Position numbers and translations under genes: made by a program. This document shows positions 58,913 to 64,000 of a DNA stretch of 64,000 nt, piece by piece. This DNA comes from an uncultured Alphaproteobacteria bacterium (GTDB lineage Bacteria > Pseudomonadota > Alphaproteobacteria > HIMB59 > GCA-002718135): positions 142,563 through 206,562 of the forward strand of contig CACJAV010000001.1 of the NCBI GenBank assembly GCA_902591485.1. The letters run 5' to 3'. The notes below the pieces were generated by a model. It was given only the letters and a program-made list of their open reading frames with translations, did not search any database and was not told the DNA's origin. How positions within the stretch are numbered: position 1 is the first letter of the stretch; every line of letters begins with the position of its first letter.

Positions 58913-59670
58913 TAATCGTCTTGTTTATTTTTCTGAATGATTTTAGCTATATAAATAGAAACTTCATAGAGTAATATTATTGGTAAAGCGAGACTAATTT
59001 GACTAAAGGGATCTGGTGGTGTTAAAAATGCAGCTGATAAAAAAGCAATTACAATTGCATACTTCCTAAACTTTTTAAGAGATTCATGATTAACAATTCC
59101 AACTTTTGCCATCAGACCCAAAACAACTGGTAATTGAAATGCTAATCCAAACGCAAAAATAAATCTCATCATTAAGGATAAATACTCACCCATTTTTGCT
59201 TCCAATCGAATAGGCACACCTGCACTACTCATATTTTGATAAGAAAGAAAAAAATTCCAAGCAAGAGGGGCAATTAAATAATAAACCATAGCCCCACCAG
59301 CAAAAAATAAAATTGGGGTCGCTATTAAAAAAGGTAAAAAAGCATTTTTTTCATGTCTATATAGTCCTGGTGCAATAAATTTCCAAATTTGAATAGCTAT
59401 TAATGGGAAGGCAAAAAATAAAGCAAAAAAGAAAGCAATTTTAAGTTCTGTGAAAAAAGCTTCTTGTAAGGCCGTATAAATAAATCCTTGCCCTTTATCA
59501 ATTTGTAATAAGTTGACTAGAGGTTTGGCTAGAAAATAAAATAAATCACTTGCAAAATAAAAACATATTACAAAAATAATAATTATGTAAATAAAACTCC
59601 ATAAAAGCCTTTTACGCAATTCTGTTAAATGATCAATTAATGACATTTCTTTAAATTCTGGATTATTCAT
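58912..59670 (-). CDS. tatC: Sec-independent protein translocase TatC
   Basis: MSLIDHLTELRKRLLWSF, FAFGLAFQLPVVLGLMAKVGIV, AFLTPPDPFSQISLALPIILLYE. Confidence 0.97.
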   Translation of the reverse strand: MNNPEFKEMSLIDHLTELRKRLLWSFIYIIIIFVICFYFASDLFYFLAKPLVNLLQIDKGQGFIYTALQEAFFTELKIAFFFALFFAFPLIAIQIWKFIAPGLYRHEKNAFLPFLIATPILFFAGGAMVYYLIAPLAWNFFLSYQNMSSAGVPIRLEAKMGEYLSLMMRFIFAFGLAFQLPVVLGLMAKVGIVNHESLKKFRKYAIVIAFLSAAFLTPPDPFSQISLALPIILLYEVSIYIAKIIQKNKQDD

Positions 59671-59678
59671 AATATTTA

Positions 59679-60098
59679 CTAAATTAAATCAGCCTCATCT
59701 TGAATCTTACTTTTTTTTTTATCATGAACATCTTTTTCTGCTAAAGAAGCTGTTTCTTTTTTTGAATTAATTTCATTTTCTAAATTTTGTAAGCCCTTAA
59801 CTTCATTTTCAATGATAGTAGTTGTGTCTTTAAAAGATTTTATTTCAGACTTAAACTTTCCTTTCAAATCAATATCATCTTTAATTTTATTAACTTCATT
59901 TAAAGAAGACTTAACATCTTTAAAATCTTCATGATCAGCAATTTCATTTAAAGAGTATTTAAATTCTCTAGATAATTTTTTTAATGATTTAGTAAAAGTG
60001 GATAATTGTTTAATTAGTTTAGGAAGATCTTTGGGTCCAACAACTACTATTATAACAACAGTAACTAGAAGAATTTCACCCCAGCCAAAAGTAAGCAT
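59679..60098 (-). CDS. tatB: Sec-independent protein translocase TatB
   Basis: MLTFGWGEILLVTVVIIVVVGPKDLPKLIKQLS and charged C-terminus; between tatC and tatA. Confidence 0.92.
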   Translation of the reverse strand: MLTFGWGEILLVTVVIIVVVGPKDLPKLIKQLSTFTKSLKKLSREFKYSLNEIADHEDFKDVKSSLNEVNKIKDDIDLKGKFKSEIKSFKDTTTIIENEVKGLQNLENEINSKKETASLAEKDVHDKKKSKIQDEADLI

Positions 60099-60100
60099 AA

Positions 60101-60286
60101 TTACTTTTCACTATCAGAATTATTCTCTATGTTTTTATCTTCTTTTTTATCATCATCGCTCATACCTTTTTTAAAAGATTTAATTCCTTTAGCCATATCG
60201 CCCATGAGCTGAGGTATTTTACCTCGACCAAATAATAATAACACAATAACTAATACTATCAAAAGTTGCCAAATGCTTGGTGTCAT
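60101..60286 (-). CDS. tatA: Sec-independent protein translocase TatA
   Basis: [39 protein letters not shown]. Confidence 0.95.
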   Translation of the reverse strand: MTPSIWQLLIVLVIVLLLFGRGKIPQLMGDMAKGIKSFKKGMSDDDKKEDKNIENNSDSEK

Positions 60287-60382
60287 AAATTATCTCCTTT
60301 TATGAATGCTCATAACGTATAATTTAAAAAAGTAAAACTCAATAAATGAAATAAACTTATAGAAAACTAAATATTTTGGTAA

Positions 60383-61021
60383 TTATGAGCTGCTTTCTTC
60401 TGGAATAAAATCCTCAAGGGTTTCTTCATCATCAGCTTCTTGGGCTTCTATTTCCTCATTTTTACCTGCAATATCAGTAATTGTAGCTATGGCTGACCTT
60501 TTCTCTAAAAATCCACTTGCTTTAAGCTCGTCTTTACTAGGTAAATCAGATATGTTTTCAATTCCAAAATGCTCCATAAAGATTTCTGTAGTAACCCATA
60601 GAGCTGGCTTACCTGGTATATTTTTTCTTCCAGATGGTTTGATCCATCCTATTTCCATGAGATGATCAATTGAACCTCTGCCCATTTGAACTCCACGAAT
60701 ATTTTCAATTTCAGATCTAGTTATAGGTTGTTGGTAAGCAATTATAGAGAGGGTTTCAATTGCGGCTCTAGATAACTTTCTTTTTTGTGTTTTAAAAATA
60801 GTAAGCTCATCTTTAATTGACTCAGCGGTTCTGAAAGACCATTTATTTCCTGTTTTAATTAAATTGATACCTCTATTTTGATAAAACTCTCTTAGGCTTT
60901 CTATTTCTTTTTTAAACTCTTTTTTGTTAATCATTTTATCTTTTAAATCTTCCTCTAAAACAGGAGACCCAGATGCAAACAATATTGCTTCTAATATTTT
61001 ACTATCTCTATTTAAACTCAT
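60383..61021 (-). CDS. scpB: Segregation and condensation protein B
   Basis: ILEAILFASGSPVLEEDL, LSRAAIETLSIIAYQQPITRSEIENIRGVQ; overlaps scpA. Confidence 0.96.
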   Translation of the reverse strand: MSLNRDSKILEAILFASGSPVLEEDLKDKMINKKEFKKEIESLREFYQNRGINLIKTGNKWSFRTAESIKDELTIFKTQKRKLSRAAIETLSIIAYQQPITRSEIENIRGVQMGRGSIDHLMEIGWIKPSGRKNIPGKPALWVTTEIFMEHFGIENISDLPSKDELKASGFLEKRSAIATITDIAGKNEEIEAQEADDEETLEDFIPEESSS

Positions 61022-61788
61022 GATTGTTTCAATTTTACAAAAATATTACCAAATGATTCATTTTGCTTAACTTCAATAAAACCATTTTTTGCTAATTCTA
61101 GAGAAGCTACAAAATTAGAAGATAAAATAGATTTATTTATAATTTTTTTAGCGTTAAATTTTGGAATTAATTTTAATAAATTTGTCCACTCTGTTACATT
61201 TCCAAAAATATTTTTTAATCTTTGTATTGCATTATCAACAGAATAAAGTTCAGAATAAGCAATTGTTAAATGGTTAATATTATCACCCTTTTGAATAATA
61301 CTAGAATAAGCACGAATTAAATCAAATAAATTTGAAGAATATGTAATATTATATTTTAATTTGACTCCTTCGGCTGAACCACCATAAAAAACATCTCGAC
61401 CTACAAGAGCTTTTGAGTATAATTTTTTTGAAACTGATTGAAATGCTTCTAATCGCTGAAGTTGATATTTAAGAGCTTCTTCTAATTCTTCAGGCGTATG
61501 ATCTTCCGATTTCTCTTCTTTAGGGAGAAGAAGTCTTGATTTTAAATAAGTGAGCCATGCAGCCATAACAAGGTAATCAGCAGCAATTTCTAAATGTATA
61601 TCTTGATATTGGTTAATAAAATTAATGTATTGCTCAGCTAATTCCAATATAGAAATTTCCGATAAATCGACTTTTTGCTTACGAGCCAAATCTAATAATA
61701 AATCAATAGGCCCCTCATATGAGTTAAGGGATATATTAAATTGTTTAGAAGAACTTATTTCATCTAATTTCCCTTTAAAATTAAGCAT
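61018..61788 (-). CDS. scpA: Segregation and condensation protein A
   Basis: LNSYEGPIDLLLDLARKQKVDLSEISILELAEQYINFI, AADYLVMAAWLTYLKSRLLLP. Confidence 0.96.
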   Translation of the reverse strand: MLNFKGKLDEISSSKQFNISLNSYEGPIDLLLDLARKQKVDLSEISILELAEQYINFINQYQDIHLEIAADYLVMAAWLTYLKSRLLLPKEEKSEDHTPEELEEALKYQLQRLEAFQSVSKKLYSKALVGRDVFYGGSAEGVKLKYNITYSSNLFDLIRAYSSIIQKGDNINHLTIAYSELYSVDNAIQRLKNIFGNVTEWTNLLKLIPKFNAKKIINKSILSSNFVASLELAKNGFIEVKQNESFGNIFVKLKQS

Positions 61789-61824
61789 AATTTTTTATAG
61801 TTATTTAATATGATTCTGGCTAAT

Positions 61825-62346
61825 TTAAAATTTGGTAGTATCAACTATTAGACAATTTTCAATTTTTGAAAGATAATTTGCACAATATTTTTGGGCATCT
61901 TGTCTTGTTGCAAAATTTTTATAAATTAAAAAATAATCGATACCTATTTCTGTACTTAATGCCAAAATGTAAAAATCTTCTATTTGAAATATAGTTTCAT
62001 TAGAGTTAATAATTTTTTTTAGATGATTATTTACATTACCATATTCTGCATCAGAATAAATTTGTATGCTGTATAGTAAATCATTTGGGAAATTAATATT
62101 TTCATTGACTGTTTCTAAAGATTTTATATTTAAACTTTTTTTATCTAGATTTTCAACTTTCTGACCTCCTCGATCCTCTGGCACAATGTAAAAAAGGTTT
62201 TTATTTTCAGGTATAATTACAAATTCATATCTATTATCTAAAAAGAAATTATAAATGGCCATGATAATCAACAAGAGTAATAAAGTAATAATAATAGATT
62301 TTCTTTTAGATTTTCTTCTTTTAAAAATTTTTCTTACAATCATCAC
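61825..62346 (-). CDS. Single-pass membrane protein, possible SPOR-like domain
   Basis: N-terminal TM then periplasmic domain; YSIQIYSDAEYGNVNNHLKKIINSNETIFQIEDFYILAL...FATRQDAQKYCANYLSKIENCLIV. Position between argS and scpA fits the alphaproteobacterial SPOR gene. Confidence 0.7.
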   Translation of the reverse strand: MMIVRKIFKRRKSKRKSIIITLLLLLIIMAIYNFFLDNRYEFVIIPENKNLFYIVPEDRGGQKVENLDKKSLNIKSLETVNENINFPNDLLYSIQIYSDAEYGNVNNHLKKIINSNETIFQIEDFYILALSTEIGIDYFLIYKNFATRQDAQKYCANYLSKIENCLIVDTTKF

Positions 62347-64000
62347 ATAGTTTCGTGAAAATCAATTCCAATAATTTTAAAAACATTTTCAAATACTATT
62401 CTCATTGAATGCAACCATAATAATTTTGACTGAGTCTTAATTATATCTTGACTATCTATAAACCTAAGAGATTCATTCTCTTTTCCTTTATTCCAAAAAG
62501 AATGAAATAAAGTTGAAACATCTTCAACAAAATTCGTTAATCTGTGTGGCTCTCTGAAGTTTGAAGCTTGTTGTAAAATATAAGGGTAAGATAGTAATTT
62601 TAAAATTATTTCATTTTCGTCTTTAGTTAAATTTATATTTACTTTTTTATATTTATCAAATGTATCTAAATTTATTCCTATATCATTGGCCTTTTTTATA
62701 ACTGATGATGCTCTTGCATAAGCATATTGACAATAAAATACAGGATTATCTTTATTTTTTTCTATAACTTTATTTAAGTCAAAATCCATTGATGTTTCAC
62801 TTTTTGTTGAAATCATAAAATATCTAAGAGGATCTTTGCCTACTTGATCAAAAACTTCTCTTAAAGTTATAAAATTTCCCTCTCTTTTTGACATTTTTAA
62901 GACTTCATTATTTTTTATTAATCTAACAATTTGACAAGTTAAAATCTCAAGATAATTATCTGAGGCTGAAATAGTTTTTAAAACTGATTTCATTCTCGGA
63001 ATATAACCAATATGGTCAGCACCCCAAATATTAATCAGTTTATCAAAATTTCTTTTGTATTTATCTAGATGATAAGCTGCATCATTTGCAAAATAAGTCC
63101 ACTCACCATTTGATTTTTGAAGTGCTCTATCTTGATGATCAAAGATGTCAGATGATTTAAATAACAATTGCTCTCTCGGCTCCCAATCATCAGAGTCTTC
63201 ACCTTTTGGTTTTTCTAATTTTCCTTTATAAAGCAGCTTCTTTTCATTCAATATTTCAAATAATTCATTTATTATTTGATTTGATACTATATCTTTCTCA
63301 AAAGTAAATTTATCGAAATAAATATTTAAAAGTTGAAGATCATTATTAATAAACTCTATTAAATAACTTACAGCAAAATTTTTAAAATATTCCTCTCTTT
63401 CATTGGTATCTGCATTACTCCATTTATCTCCATCAATTTTTTTAATTTTTTCAGCAATTTCAATTAAGTAACTACCAGGGTACTCGTCATTGTTAAGCTC
63501 TATTGATTCACCAAATAATTCTAAATATCTTTTGTATAAAGAATTACCCAGTATATCGATTTGTGAACCAGCATTATTTACATAATATTCTCTGGTTACT
63601 TCAAATCCAGATTCTGTAAGCAAAGAAGATATAACATCTCCTAATACAGCTCCTCGCATGTGGGCAACAGTAATAGGTCCTGTAGGATTTGCAGAAACAA
63701 ACTCAACATTAACTTTTTGACCATTACCTAAATTAGATTTTCCAAATGCATTTTTTACTTCTAGTAAATTTTTAATTTGCTCTAAAAGAAAATTTTTTTT
63801 TATATTTATATTTATAAATCCATTTTTGGAAATTTCACAATTCTCAACAAAAAATAAATTAGTAATTTTTTTTTGTAAATCATTTTTTAGATCAAATTTT
63901 TTATCTAAAATTTTCTTGATGGCAACTAAATAAAAATTAGAAGAAATATCACCCTGTCTTGATTTTGATGAAAAATCAATACTTATAGATTTTTTATTAA
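62343..64000 (-). CDS. argS: Arginyl-tRNA synthetase (N-terminal end beyond the window; ORF-track start 63659 is internal)
   Basis: Frame is open to the window edge (SIDFSSKSRQGDISSNFYLVAIKKI..., PTGPITVAHMRGAVLGDVISSLL, WGADHIGYIPRMKSVL, LKMSKREGNFITLREV). Confidence 0.95.
   Translation of the reverse strand, partial: NKKSISIDFSSKSRQGDISSNFYLVAIKKILDKKFDLKNDLQKKITNLFFVENCEISKNGFININIKKNFLLEQIKNLLEVKNAFGKSNLGNGQKVNVEFVSANPTGPITVAHMRGAVLGDVISSLLTESGFEVTREYYVNNAGSQIDILGNSLYKRYLELFGESIELNNDEYPGSYLIEIAEKIKKIDGDKWSNADTNEREEYFKNFAVSYLIEFINNDLQLLNIYFDKFTFEKDIVSNQIINELFEILNEKKLLYKGKLEKPKGEDSDDWEPREQLLFKSSDIFDHQDRALQKSNGEWTYFANDAAYHLDKYKRNFDKLINIWGADHIGYIPRMKSVLKTISASDNYLEILTCQIVRLIKNNEVLKMSKREGNFITLREVFDQVGKDPLRYFMISTKSETSMDFDLNKVIEKNKDNPVFYCQYAYARASSVIKKANDIGINLDTFDKYKKVNINLTKDENEIILKLLSYPYILQQASNFREPHRLTNFVEDVSTLFHSFWNKGKENESLRFIDSQDIIKTQSKLLWLHSMRIVFENVFKIIGIDFHETM

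Noticed and set aside
62343-63659. ORF-track argS start at 63659
   Set aside because: The ArgS frame stays open to the window edge with clear ArgS sequence (PTGPITVAH) upstream; the listed Met is internal.
1-64000. CRISPR arrays, IS elements, prophage genes, tRNA/rRNA
   Set aside because: No direct-repeat arrays, transposase or phage motifs, or recognisable tRNA/rRNA seen by eye; intergenic gaps are mostly too short. A tRNAscan/cmscan run would be decisive.

Overview
AT-rich, densely packed chromosomal window with short intergenic gaps and many 1-4 nt start/stop overlaps. The gene content (Tat/ScpAB/SerS/ArgS block, phosphatidylcholine synthase, lipoyl-alpha/beta-hydrolase E2, EryH/RpiB-like pair) suggests a streamlined, probably marine, alphaproteobacterium; the taxon is an inference. 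The window splits into three parts. (1) About 0-22 kb is a carbohydrate/polyol catabolic island: an ABC sugar importer (SBP, two permeases, ATPase), an SDR, four xylose-isomerase-like TIM barrels, two Gfo/Idh/MocA oxidoreductases, a PfkB kinase, an acetoin-dehydrogenase-like E1a/E1b/E2 set, DhaK+DhaL, a TIM-like isomerase split by a frameshift at a 10-A tract, RpiB, and a RhaD-like aldolase-SDR fusion. (2) About 22-45 kb is amino-acid and sulfur metabolism plus transporters: serA-serB, metY behind a putative SAM-II/SAM-V riboswitch, cysE-cysK-CGS, four EamA transporters across the window, pcs, and others. (3) About 44-64 kb is housekeeping: rseP-like, gcvTHP with a tandem glycine riboswitch, anmK, csp, rlmJ, pcm-serS-tatCBA-scpBA-argS. 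The most striking item is a 584-aa ORF (24273..26027) in which a LacI-family DNA-binding head (HTH plus hinge) is fused in frame to full-length 3-phosphoglycerate dehydrogenase (SerA with a C-terminal ACT-like region). Its start codon lies in a perfect 20-bp palindrome (ATACGAAATCGATTTCGTAT) that resembles a PurR/LacI operator. This suggests a self-regulating, serine-sensing enzyme-repressor. No tRNA, rRNA, CRISPR or mobile element was recognised. All assignments come from reading sequence and motifs; no database search was run.
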